Below, in pieces: positions 17,559 through 26,031 of a stretch of DNA of 64,000 bases. How positions within the stretch are numbered: the first letter of the stretch is position 1; each line of letters starts with the position of its first letter. Made by a program: the position numbers and the translations under genes. This DNA is from Caulobacteraceae bacterium UBA3198 (GTDB lineage: Bacteria > Pseudomonadota > Alphaproteobacteria > Caulobacterales > Caulobacteraceae), in the NCBI GenBank assembly GCA_002363865.1, contig DEWY01000013.1:1-64000 (forward strand), given 5' to 3'. The notes beneath the pieces are model-generated. The model was not told the origin of the DNA and made no database searches. It saw only the letters and a list, made by a program, of their open reading frames with translations.

Positions 17559-18581
17559 TTAAGATCTTTCAATTGTCACCGATACGTTTGTGACGTCAAA
17601 GACCTCAACAGCGCCCGGTACGGCGCGAGTGGGGTCGAAAAGCGCTAGATTGATGCCGTCACTAACCGAACTACGATAGATAACTCCATCGTAACCGCGC
17701 TTCTTGATAAACTCACATAGGTATTGGCTGGGTATATAGTCGATTGCTGCACCGCGCGGCAGAACCGGTCGAGTCAGCTCCTCACCAAGCCGCTCGAGGA
17801 ATGGGATATCTGCCCGGAGTTGCCCAATGGCGACGGCGTCGGCCAGCAAGAATGGAGATACAAGCTGACGCGGATTGCGCAAATCGACGGCCGTCAGGGT
17901 CCCATCAATTTTGAAATCTGCGACACAGGCCTTTTCTCCCGTGTGCGGCCTCACCTCAGCAACGGAGGTTTCGGGCTTAGACCCGACATATAGATAGGGA
18001 ATGCCTGGAGGATTGGCCCGGCCGTGGGAGACCTGACGTGGGGGTGGCGCGCCCATTTCGTCGATTGGGTAAGGTCGCTCAGCGGTCATGATCCGCGCTC
18101 GATACCAAACGTCCGGCATGTCGTCCGCCGGTAGGAATGCCAATAAATCCCTGAGCCGCTCCTCATCGATGACTTGGTCGACGAAATATCGATTCTTCCA
18201 CATCAGCTCCTCGCGGAGTGTTTCCCATTGCGCAAGACCGACGCTGGTGAAGCTGGAGGAGGGCGAGAACCGCTTCCGGACAATCTCGCCATCATTGAGG
18301 ATATCGCCGAGCAGCTCTTTTGCGTGGGCGGCGTCCATAGCTAGATGCGAGAATAGCTGCCAATCTTGCTTCATTAGCTCGACGAGCGTCGAACCCTTGT
18401 CGTTGACCTCATATGCGCCAACTAAAAGTTCGAAGTAGTCGGCCAATGCCTCTGGAGGCACCAAGGGCACGCCCACTGATCCGCAGTAGTCGCAGTCACC
18501 TCTTCCTGCGCTCAGCGATGGGATGATGTCCCGCCGCAAGCCGCGGTCGCCAAAACATTCCGGACAGCAAAGTGCGCCCAT
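17559..18581 (-). CDS. Zinc-ribbon RES-domain protein (HEPN/RES N-terminal type)
   Basis: 340 residues. The N-terminus has two Cys pairs (CPEC 6-9 and CDYC 30-33), a zinc ribbon, then a helical domain as in HEPN/RES N-terminal proteins. The C-terminal RES domain shows Arg161 (VWYRARI), Glu in ETSVAEVRPHTGE (204-216) and Ser304 (GVIYRSS), the residues that give the domain its name. RES toxins such as ParT and MbcT break down NAD+. There is no XRE antitoxin next door, unlike classical RES-Xre pairs. It is the last gene of a three-gene operon, 8 bp after sce7725, so that pair may control it. Function inferred, domain clear. Confidence 0.8.
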   Translation of the reverse strand: MGALCCPECFGDRGLRRDIIPSLSAGRGDCDYCGSVGVPLVPPEALADYFELLVGAYEVNDKGSTLVELMKQDWQLFSHLAMDAAHAKELLGDILNDGEIVRKRFSPSSSFTSVGLAQWETLREELMWKNRYFVDQVIDEERLRDLLAFLPADDMPDVWYRARIMTAERPYPIDEMGAPPPRQVSHGRANPPGIPYLYVGSKPETSVAEVRPHTGEKACVADFKIDGTLTAVDLRNPRQLVSPFLLADAVAIGQLRADIPFLERLGEELTRPVLPRGAAIDYIPSQYLCEFIKKRGYDGVIYRSSVSDGINLALFDPTRAVPGAVEVFDVTNVSVTIERS

Positions 18582-18589
18582 GGAAGCTC

Positions 18590-19525
18590 CTATGACAAGT
18601 AACGAGCCATAGTTTCGATGTGGTGGATCATCGAGAGCTTCTTCACTTGGCCGAGCCCAGGGAAGTGCTTCTTGGTGTGCAAGTCACGGAACTCGGCAAT
18701 CGCGGAAGTGTCTGCCAAGTGGGATGCCCCGCTATCGAGCTTCTTTATAAGCTTCGCCAGCGCCTGGGCGAACTTGCCAGCCGGATCGGTGGGCGTGTCC
18801 TTGGTGTCAGAGACGAAATGATAAATGTACATCACGTCGTCCTCTTCTGGGTTGATGAAGGTTAGATGGATGGCCACGGCATACGCTGGACCGCCGCCTT
18901 CGCTGTAGTCGTCACCGACGGTCAGGAAGTCGCCAAAGCCGTCCATACCGTCGTCTTCATAGGTAAGATGCAGCTCGGAGAAGACTTCCCTTGGTGGGTG
19001 GTCGGCATTGCGCCGCCGCTCGAACCCGTCCCGCAGCAAAATCCGGCGGCTGTCGCGATAGTGTCTCCGGTACAAAGTTCCGCAATATTTCTCGAAAAAC
19101 ACATGCTGGCTCTCAGAGAGGATTTCGGCGATATCTTCCGCCAAGCCCTTGCCGTCAGTGAAACCAGCGTGAATAAAAACGGGGCTGTGGTCCTTGTGAG
19201 CCTCGTAGCAATTCAAGGCATCCGTCCGCGACATATGCTCCTTAAGCAATATACCTGCGCTGACGCCCCCTTTACCGAGGTATTTTGTCTTCAAGAGGGT
19301 GGAGATACCTGCGCCGTCTTCGGAATGGTCCCCATGGTAGGGATTGACGATGGTAATGGCGCTACCCCCGGCTTCGCAGACCGCCGTTAGGGCACGATCT
19401 AAGCCGTTTAAGGTTTCTTTCACCGGCTCAATGATGGGGACGAATCCGGCTTCCGCCATTACGGCGGCAGTTTCCCGAACCGTGATCAATTCGAACTGCT
19501 TGCCGCGGAAATAAGGGTGGTACAT
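18590..19525 (-). CDS. sce7725 family protein
   Basis: 311 residues recognisable from MYHPYFRGKQFELITVRE at the N-terminus, PIIEPVK at about 30-36 and the acidic, aromatic second half (YYRRHYRDSRRILLRDGFERR). The family also resembles phage T4 beta-type proteins (Y-P-x-R-G-K-Q-E-L start, P-I-I-E-P-V). No catalytic motif is known. It is placed 7 bp after sce7726 and 8 bp before the RES gene. The conserved pairing with sce7726 family proteins supports a joint role. Confidence 0.82.
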   Translation of the reverse strand: MYHPYFRGKQFELITVRETAAVMAEAGFVPIIEPVKETLNGLDRALTAVCEAGGSAITIVNPYHGDHSEDGAGISTLLKTKYLGKGGVSAGILLKEHMSRTDALNCYEAHKDHSPVFIHAGFTDGKGLAEDIAEILSESQHVFFEKYCGTLYRRHYRDSRRILLRDGFERRRNADHPPREVFSELHLTYEDDGMDGFGDFLTVGDDYSEGGGPAYAVAIHLTFINPEEDDVMYIYHFVSDTKDTPTDPAGKFAQALAKLIKKLDSGASHLADTSAIAEFRDLHTKKHFPGLGQVKKLSMIHHIETMARYLS

Positions 19526-19532
19526 GTCCGCG

Positions 19533-20420
19533 TCAGCCCCAGTTCAGCGCTTCCTCGAATGGTGTCGACACAGCCTTGACTAACCGTTCGTGATGGCTGC
19601 GGCGCACCTGGATCGACAACGCAGCAGGCTGCAGTGAAGCTGGCAATCGGTCAACCAGGGCGTTTAGCGGCGCTAAGTTACGCGTCCGCTTCAGGGTCGA
19701 TACCATTTCGCAGTGCACGGCCGCCGGATCTAGGCCCTCAAACTCTGCGCGCAAGGCGCCATACAACTCCGTATTGGGGACATCTGGCGGGTCGCTACCT
19801 AACGCCGTCAGGATGAGGCAAGCCTCAGCGGTCCGTAGCGAATCAAAGATTGTCACCGGGCAAACCGCGTCGAGAGTTTCGATGGCTTCTCGCACAGTGC
19901 TGATCCTATCCCAGCGGACCAAGCTGAGCACGCCGACCTCGGCGGGCGTGGCCTCAAGCACTTCGCGGACGTGGCCTTCGCCGGCAATTACATAGACCTT
20001 CCCGAAAACGCGCCGATATTGACGGATCTGGTTTTCGAGGCGTGCCAGCGAATCGCGATCGGACTTAATCTCGTAAACAGTCGCGGTACCATTGAGGATA
20101 ACTACGTCGGCCTTGCAGGCTCCGGCGCGGAATTCGGTTAGCATAGCGGCTGTATTGAGGGAGTGCTTGCCGAGCAGAACATTGTGGGTGAGAGCGGAGC
20201 GGTAAACGTATTCATCGCGGCCCCCGGCCCGGCGCAGACGCAAAAAGGCAGCATCAAATGCCTCGCCCACGGTTCGGCCCGAAAACCCACCATCGACAAG
20301 CCCGGTTTCGCCGATGAGCCTCGCGAAGGTCCCCGAGCGGCCCTTGGTCGCCATCTCGCGAAACACCGTCGCCGAGAAGAGGCGTGAGAGCGCTGCTAGC
20401 TGGCTCGGACTGTACGCCAT
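19533..20420 (-). CDS. sce7726 family protein, PD-(D/E)XK-like
   Basis: 295 residues with the family's central block: HNVLLGKHSLNTAAMLTEFR, then CKADVVILNGTATVYEIKS. Glu96, Asp105 and Glu117-x-Lys119 follow the spacing of PD-(D/E)XK nuclease active sites, and the next helix (SLARLENQIRQYRRVF) fits that fold. It could therefore be a DNA or RNA nuclease, or a nuclease-like sensor. ATG 20420 is preceded by GGAGGG. First gene of the sce7726-sce7725-RES operon, less GC-rich than its flanks. Confidence 0.8.
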   Translation of the reverse strand: MAYSPSQLAALSRLFSATVFREMATKGRSGTFARLIGETGLVDGGFSGRTVGEAFDAAFLRLRRAGGRDEYVYRSALTHNVLLGKHSLNTAAMLTEFRAGACKADVVILNGTATVYEIKSDRDSLARLENQIRQYRRVFGKVYVIAGEGHVREVLEATPAEVGVLSLVRWDRISTVREAIETLDAVCPVTIFDSLRTAEACLILTALGSDPPDVPNTELYGALRAEFEGLDPAAVHCEMVSTLKRTRNLAPLNALVDRLPASLQPAALSIQVRRSHHERLVKAVSTPFEEALNWG

Positions 20421-20591
20421 GATCCCTCCACGTCCCGCCGCGCGGTCCGTCCGGTAACTCGACCCTCCTTCTAGAGCAGGAGGCACGATGTGTGAATCGA
20501 TGAATCTTCGAGCTTTCGTGGAGGACTCTGATGGGGGCCCTAGTTTGTGTGCAGGCTCGGCTCTGCCACTTCGTCTCCAAGCTCTCGCCCC

Positions 20592-21608
20592 TCACCCCAT
20601 CGGGTACAGGATCTCCTTCGACACCTTGTCGATGGCCTTCATGACCTCGTCGCTGAGGGTCAGGTCCATGGCGGCCAGGATGTCGGGGAGCTGGTCTTCG
20701 TGGGTGGCGCCGACGATGGTGGAGGCGACGAAGTCGTGCTGCTTGCTCCAGGCCGTGGCGAGCGTCACCAGCGAGATGCCGGCTTCAGCGGCGATGGCGG
20801 CGAAGCGGTCGGTGGCCTCCAGGGACTTGTCGTTGACGAAGCGCTTGGCCATGGCCGCCTGGCGCCCGCCCAGGTTCAGATAGTTGGAGAAGCGCGCACC
20901 CTCGGGTCGCGCCCCGTCCTTGTACTTGCCCGACAGCACCCCGCCGGCCAGGGGCGAATAGGGGATCAGGCTGACGCCCTCCTGGCGGCAGGCCTGGGCC
21001 AGCTCGTCTTCGAAGCGGCGGTTGTTCAGGCTGAAATTGTTCTGGATGGTCTCATAGCGCACCGTGCCCTCGCGCTCGGCCACGGCCACCGACTTGGTCA
21101 GGCCCCAGCTGGTTTCGTTGGAGCAGCCGATGATGCGCACCTTGCCGGCCTGGACCAGGTCATCGAGGGTGCGCAGGGTCTCCTCATAGCCGGTCCCGTG
21201 GTCGGGCCAGTGGGTCTGGTAGAGGTCCACATAGTCCACATCCATGCGGGTCAGGCTGCCCTCGATGGCGCGGGTGATGTTGTGGCGGTCGAGTGCGGTC
21301 ATGCCGGCCCGCATGGAGCCCTTGATCCAGCCGTGGCTCGGTCCGCAGACCTTGGTGGCGATGATGACGGCGTCGCGGTTCTTGGTCTTCAGCCAGCGGC
21401 CGAAGATCTCCTCGGTGCGGCCGGCCCATTCGGGGCTGGGGGGCACGGGATAGTTCTCGGCCGTGTCATAGAAGTTGATCCCGGCCTCGAAGGACTTGTC
21501 CAGGATGCGGTGGGCCATGGCCTCGTCGGCCTGGCCGCCGAAGGTCATGGTGCCCATGCAGATGTCGGAGACCACGATGGCGCTGCGGCCCAGTCGCTTA
21601 TGGCCCAT
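20592..21608 (-). CDS. Aldo/keto reductase
   Basis: 338 residues with the TIM-barrel AKR pattern: LGRSAIVVSDICMGTMTFGG, the catalytic Asp-Tyr (FYDTAENYP), Lys in VIIATKV and His in YQTHWPD, and the NADPH-binding end ASTIVGATHEDQL. These enzymes reduce carbonyls with NADPH, and the closest characterised group is the YajO/Tas-like Kv-beta type. ATG 21608 follows GGGGAGA. It stands alone between the sce operon and a divergent serine hydrolase. Confidence 0.93.
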   Translation of the reverse strand: MGHKRLGRSAIVVSDICMGTMTFGGQADEAMAHRILDKSFEAGINFYDTAENYPVPPSPEWAGRTEEIFGRWLKTKNRDAVIIATKVCGPSHGWIKGSMRAGMTALDRHNITRAIEGSLTRMDVDYVDLYQTHWPDHGTGYEETLRTLDDLVQAGKVRIIGCSNETSWGLTKSVAVAEREGTVRYETIQNNFSLNNRRFEDELAQACRQEGVSLIPYSPLAGGVLSGKYKDGARPEGARFSNYLNLGGRQAAMAKRFVNDKSLEATDRFAAIAAEAGISLVTLATAWSKQHDFVASTIVGATHEDQLPDILAAMDLTLSDEVMKAIDKVSKEILYPMG

Positions 21609-21781
21609 GACGTTTCTCCCCAATGTCTGGTTCAGCGTTCTGATTGGCCCCTGGGATAGCACCGCTTTGCGACCTCCCGCCACCCGTCGGCTTGGCTGCC
21701 GCTACGTCATGCGCGCAGGTCCCTGGCGGACGCCGCGCAATGGGCTAGCTTGGCGGCAAAACAACATCGGGAAAACGCTCC

Positions 21782-22948
21782 ATGACTCGCCCCCTTGCGC
21801 TCGCCGTCGCCTTGGCCGCCGCAGGCCTCAGCGCCACGTCCGCCTTCGCCCAGGTGCCGCTGGACCCAGCCACGCCCAACTTCCTCATGTGGTCGCCGGA
21901 GCTGCAGAGCCGCGGCTACCGGACCATCGAGGACATCTTCCAGGTCAACACCATCGAGCGCGGTGAGACCGTCCGGCCTCTGGTCATGGCCGAGCGCCAG
22001 ATCGATCCCACCTTCGAACACGCGGGCAAGAGCTGGACGGTGGACAGCTATATGGAGGCCTTCAACGTCTCTGGCGTCCTGGTGCTGAAGGACGGCCAGA
22101 TCCTGCTGGAGCGCTATGGGATGGGCCGCCAGCCGGCTGATCGCTGGACCTCGTTCTCGGTGGCCAAGTCCCTGACCTCCACCCTGGTGGGCGCGGCCAT
22201 CCAGGACGGCAAGATCGCGGGCCTGAACGCGCCCGTCACCGACTACATCCCCGAGCTGAAGGGCTCCGGCTATGACGGGGTCACCGTGCGCCAGCTCCTG
22301 ATGATGAGCTCGGGTGTGAAGTGGAACGAGGACTACACCGATCCCAAGTCCGATGTGGCCACCGCCGGCGCTACGCCCGCCGAGCCCGGCATGAACGCCA
22401 TGGTCAGCTATATGCGCAAGCTGCCGCGGGAAAATCCGCCCGGCGCGGTGTTCAACTACAACACCGGCGAGACCGACCTGGCCGGCGTGCTGGTGGCCAA
22501 CGCCACGGGCCAGAGCCTGTCGGCCTACGCCTCGGAGAAGATCTGGAAGCCCTATGGCATGGAGCGCGACGCCATCTGGATGCTCGATCCCTCGGGCCTG
22601 GAGCGGGCCGGCTGCTGCATCTCCATGACCCTGCGCGACTACGGCCGGGTGGGCCAGTTCATGCTGGAAGGCGGCATGGCGGGCGGCAAGGCGGTGGTCC
22701 CAGAGGGCTGGGTGGCGCAGGCCACCAGCGCCCAGATTGACAATGGCGACGCCGGCTACGGCTATTTCTGGTGGATGAACCGGGACGGCGCCTATCAGGC
22801 CTCGGGCATCTTCGGCCAGTCGATCACCACCTATCGCGACGACGGCCTGGTCATCGTCATCAACTCCGCCTGGCCCCAGGCCACGGGCCGAGACCTCTCG
22901 CTCGCCCGCTCGGCCTTGCTCACCGCCATCCACGCGGCGGCGAAGTAG
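21782..22948 (+). CDS. Exported serine hydrolase (class C beta-lactamase / NylB-like)
   Basis: 388 residues with a signal peptide cleaved after SAFAQ (about residue 24). Ser126-x-x-Lys129 in FSVAKSL and Tyr226 in FNYNTGETD give the beta-lactamase/DD-peptidase active site. The YNTxET sequence with WKPYGMERDAIWMLD resembles 6-aminohexanoate-dimer hydrolase and EstB esterases more than true beta-lactamases, so an amide or ester hydrolase is likelier than an antibiotic-resistance enzyme. Upstream of a TonB receptor, it could process an imported compound in the periplasm. Confidence 0.88.
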   Translation: MTRPLALAVALAAAGLSATSAFAQVPLDPATPNFLMWSPELQSRGYRTIEDIFQVNTIERGETVRPLVMAERQIDPTFEHAGKSWTVDSYMEAFNVSGVLVLKDGQILLERYGMGRQPADRWTSFSVAKSLTSTLVGAAIQDGKIAGLNAPVTDYIPELKGSGYDGVTVRQLLMMSSGVKWNEDYTDPKSDVATAGATPAEPGMNAMVSYMRKLPRENPPGAVFNYNTGETDLAGVLVANATGQSLSAYASEKIWKPYGMERDAIWMLDPSGLERAGCCISMTLRDYGRVGQFMLEGGMAGGKAVVPEGWVAQATSAQIDNGDAGYGYFWWMNRDGAYQASGIFGQSITTYRDDGLVIVINSAWPQATGRDLSLARSALLTAIHAAAK

Positions 22949-22982
22949 CGGCGGACCTTCGGATCAACTCGCGGTAAAGCTT

Positions 22983-23071
22983 CTGAAATTTCAGTGACCG
23001 CCGTCATGCGATTGACTTGCAATCACGTGACGGCGCCGCTAGGGCGAGTGCGAAGCATTCTTATTCGCCCT
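22983..23071. promoter_or_regulatory. Three palindromes upstream of the TonB receptor
   Basis: CTGAAATTTCAG is a perfect 12-bp palindrome at 22983-22994. The arms at 22999-23013 and 23021-23035 (CGCCGTCATGCGATT against AATCACGTGACGGCG) match at 13 of 15. AGGGCGA (23041-23047) pairs with TCGCCCT (23065-23071). They probably hold operator or terminator sites governing the receptor. A Fur box is possible within 23051-23069 but not clear. Confidence 0.4.
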
Positions 23072-23081
23072 GGGGGGATCC

Positions 23082-25334
23082 ATGTTCGCACACCGTCTGA
23101 CCGGCCTGTTCTGCGGCGCCGCCGTCTGCGCCCTGGCCATCTCATCGGCTCAGGCGGAGGTGATGGATGATGCGGGCGCGCCGCTGCTGGACGCGGTGCT
23201 GGTCACCGGCTCCACCACCAATGTGCGGGAGATCGGCGGTTCGGTGCAGGTGATCGACGCCGAGACCCTGTCGACCTTCGCCTATAGCGACGTGAACCGC
23301 ATCCTGCGTCAGGCGCCCGGTGTCTATCTGCAGGAGGAGGAGGGCTTCGGCCTGCGGCCCAATATCGGCATCCGCGGCTCGGGCTCGGACCGCAACAGCC
23401 GCATCACCGTGATGGAGGACGGGGTGCTGATCGCCCCGGCCCCCTATGCGGCGCCGGCCGCCTACTACTTCCCGCGCATGACCCGCATCGCCGCGGTGGA
23501 GGTCAGCAAGGGCCCGGCCGCCATCAAGTACGGGCCGCTGACCGTGGGCGGGGCGCTGAACCTGTTCTCGACCCCGATTCCCGATGTGGCCAATGGCGAG
23601 ATTTCCGGCCGGCTCGACCTGCTGGGCGGAGAGTATGGCGGCCGCCGCGCTCTGGGCTCGGTGGGCGGCTGGGCGGCCCTGGGCGGCGGGTGGGAGATCG
23701 GCGGCCTGGTGGAGGGCCTGTATGAGGCCTCCGACGGCTTCAAGGTCATCGACGCCGGCGGCGACACCGGCTTTGAGATCACCGATGGTCTGGTGAAGCT
23801 CGGCCTGCGCTCGGCCGACCGCCGCCATCAGTGGGAGGCCAAGTACCAGCGCTATGACGAGACCAGCGACGAGACCTATCTCGGCCTGACGCTCAGCGAC
23901 TTCGCGGCCAGCCCCTATCGCCGCTACAACGGCAGCGCCGCCGATGTCATGAACGTCGAGCATGAGACCTTCCAGCTGACCCACCGCTTCCAGATCTCGC
24001 CGAACGTCAGCCTGACGACGCTCGCCTATCACCACGAGACCGCGCGGGCCTGGTACAAGCTCAATGACGTGCGCAACAGCGCAGGCGCCGGCTGGGTGGG
24101 CATCAGCTCAGTGGTGGCCAATCCGGGCGCCAACGCCCTGCAGATGGCCGACCTGATCGGCGCGCCGGGCTTCACCGGGCGGGCCGGCGCCCTGCGGGTG
24201 CGCAACAACAACCGGCAGTATTCGGCCACCGGCTTGCAGAGCGTCGTGGCGGTGGACGTCCAGACCGGCGCCGTCGACCACAGCCTCGAATTCTCCGTCC
24301 GCCATCACCGGGACGAGGAAGACCGCTTCCAGCAGGACGACCGCTACACCATGGTCAACGGCCGTATGGTGCTGGCCTCGGCCGGGGCGCCGGGCAGCCA
24401 GACCAATCGCCTGGGCGAGGCCAAGGCCTGGTCCTTCTTCCTGCGCGACGAGATGGCGTTCGGCGCCTTCACCCTGACGCCAGGCCTGCGCTACGAAACC
24501 ATCCGCCTGAAGCGCACCGATTGGGCCCTGGGTGACGTGTCCCGGGGCGCCCCCACCCGTGTCATTCACTCCAAGACCGATGTGCTCATCCCCGGCGTCT
24601 CTGCCACCTGGCGGCTGAACCCGGAAGTCTTGCTGTTGGCCGGCGCCCATCGCGGCTTCGCCAATCCGGGTCCTGGCTCTACCGCCGACGCCGAGACCAG
24701 CTGGTCCTATGAGGCCGGCGCCCGCTGGAGCCGCGGCGGCTGGCAGGCCGAGGCCATCGCCTTCCTCAACGACTATGACAATCTGGTGGGGACCTGCACC
24801 GCCTCCACCGGCGGCGGCTGCAATATCGGCGACCAGTTCGACGGCGGCGCCGTCGAGGTCCGCGGCCTGGAGGTCACCGCCGCCCACACCTTCGCCGGCC
24901 TGGCGGCCCATGGCTTCGCCGTGCCGGTCTCGCTGGCCTATACGCTGACGGATGCGGAGTTCAAATCGAGCTTCGCCAGCGCCTATGGGCCTTGGGGGGC
25001 GGTGGCTGCCGGGGACGAGCTGCCCTATCTGCCCGAGCACCAGCTGAACCTGTCGGTGGGACTGGAGCTGGCCAAGCTGAAGCTCACCAGCGCCTTCAAC
25101 TGGGTGTCGGAGGCCCGGGAGACGGCCGGCTCTGGCCCCATCGCCGCCGGCGACAAGATCGACGAGCGCCTGGTCATCGATCTGGCGGCCGAATACGCGC
25201 TGACCCCGAACTTCGCCCTGTTCGCCACGGTCCAGAACCTGGCCGATGAGACCTACAACGTCTCCTTCTCCCCGGCCGGGGCGCGGCCGGGCGCGCCGCG
25301 TCTGATCATGGCCGGGGTCCGCGCCAGTTTCTGA
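23082..25334 (+). CDS. TonB-dependent receptor, FecA-like
   Basis: 750 residues with a signal peptide (to about residue 26) and the plug domain: DAVLVTGSTTNVREIGGS, then IRGSGSDRNSRITVMEDGV and AAVEVSKGPAAIKYGP, ending in VGGALNLFS. The beta-barrel follows and ends with the outer-membrane signature Phe (AGVRASF). The plug resembles the ferric-dicitrate receptor FecA group. No FecI/FecR genes lie nearby, and the region around it is a hydrolase cluster, so the ligand may be an organic compound rather than iron. Outer membrane, energised by TonB-ExbBD. Confidence 0.93.
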   Translation: MFAHRLTGLFCGAAVCALAISSAQAEVMDDAGAPLLDAVLVTGSTTNVREIGGSVQVIDAETLSTFAYSDVNRILRQAPGVYLQEEEGFGLRPNIGIRGSGSDRNSRITVMEDGVLIAPAPYAAPAAYYFPRMTRIAAVEVSKGPAAIKYGPLTVGGALNLFSTPIPDVANGEISGRLDLLGGEYGGRRALGSVGGWAALGGGWEIGGLVEGLYEASDGFKVIDAGGDTGFEITDGLVKLGLRSADRRHQWEAKYQRYDETSDETYLGLTLSDFAASPYRRYNGSAADVMNVEHETFQLTHRFQISPNVSLTTLAYHHETARAWYKLNDVRNSAGAGWVGISSVVANPGANALQMADLIGAPGFTGRAGALRVRNNNRQYSATGLQSVVAVDVQTGAVDHSLEFSVRHHRDEEDRFQQDDRYTMVNGRMVLASAGAPGSQTNRLGEAKAWSFFLRDEMAFGAFTLTPGLRYETIRLKRTDWALGDVSRGAPTRVIHSKTDVLIPGVSATWRLNPEVLLLAGAHRGFANPGPGSTADAETSWSYEAGARWSRGGWQAEAIAFLNDYDNLVGTCTASTGGGCNIGDQFDGGAVEVRGLEVTAAHTFAGLAAHGFAVPVSLAYTLTDAEFKSSFASAYGPWGAVAAGDELPYLPEHQLNLSVGLELAKLKLTSAFNWVSEARETAGSGPIAAGDKIDERLVIDLAAEYALTPNFALFATVQNLADETYNVSFSPAGARPGAPRLIMAGVRASF

Positions 25335-25344
25335 AGGCTGGCGA

Positions 25345-25968
25345 CTAAAGGGCGTCGACCAGGGCGGCGACGGCGGTCTCCAGGGCTTCCACCGTGCGGC
25401 GGGGGGACAGGCCCTGGTCCCGCCGCAGCCGGTTCCAGGCGTCGAAGCTGAGCAGCATGTCCAGGGCCTCGAACCGGGCCTTGTCGCGCAGCAGTTCCGG
25501 CGGCGACTCCCGTCGCAGGATTTCCCGCCCCAGGGCCACGAACCTGGCGTGGTCGGCGGCCAGGACCTGCGAGCGCTGCCGGTGGATGTCGCCCGCCCGA
25601 CGAAACGGGGCGATCCGCTCATAGACGGTAGACCGGCGCTGTACGAGCTCAACCATCCGGCCGCGCCAGTCGGCGCTCTTGAACGGCTGGCTGATGATGC
25701 CCTGTAGCTCGGCCTCGATCACCGCGGACATCTCGCGATAGAGGCTGTCCATGTCGCTGAAGTGCCGGAAGACGGTGCGCAGGCCCACCTTGGCCCGGTC
25801 GGCGACAAGTTCGGCGGCCGGCGAGGTTTCGCCCGCATGCACCAGCTCCAGCATGGCCTGGACGATGCGGGCGCGGCTGTCCTGCGAGCGGCGGCGCCGG
25901 CCATCCGCTTCAGGGGCGGCGGGCGCTGGCGTCGACACCTCGACCTTGATGGCGCGGGGCGCGTTCAC
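25345..25968 (-). CDS. TetR-family regulator
   Basis: 207 residues with an N-terminal HTH (ARIVQAMLELVHAG, then AAELVADRAKVGLRTVFRHF) and a variable ligand-binding C-terminal region. It lies at the end of a minus-strand unit behind the GST-like gene, with its 3' end 10 bp from the TonB receptor stop. It could control the receptor and the GST-like gene, but no operator was identified. Confidence 0.88.
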   Translation of the reverse strand: MNAPRAIKVEVSTPAPAAPEADGRRRRSQDSRARIVQAMLELVHAGETSPAAELVADRAKVGLRTVFRHFSDMDSLYREMSAVIEAELQGIISQPFKSADWRGRMVELVQRRSTVYERIAPFRRAGDIHRQRSQVLAADHARFVALGREILRRESPPELLRDKARFEALDMLLSFDAWNRLRRDQGLSPRRTVEALETAVAALVDAL

Positions 25969-26031
25969 GCTTGGAGGCTCTGCCCAGTCATGAATTGCTG
26001 ATTAGAACGCAGTGAAGGCGTGCGCCAGAGG

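Noticed and set aside
22983..23081. Clear Fur box before the TonB receptor
   Set aside because: A loosely similar sequence exists, but it does not match the Fur consensus well enough to claim.
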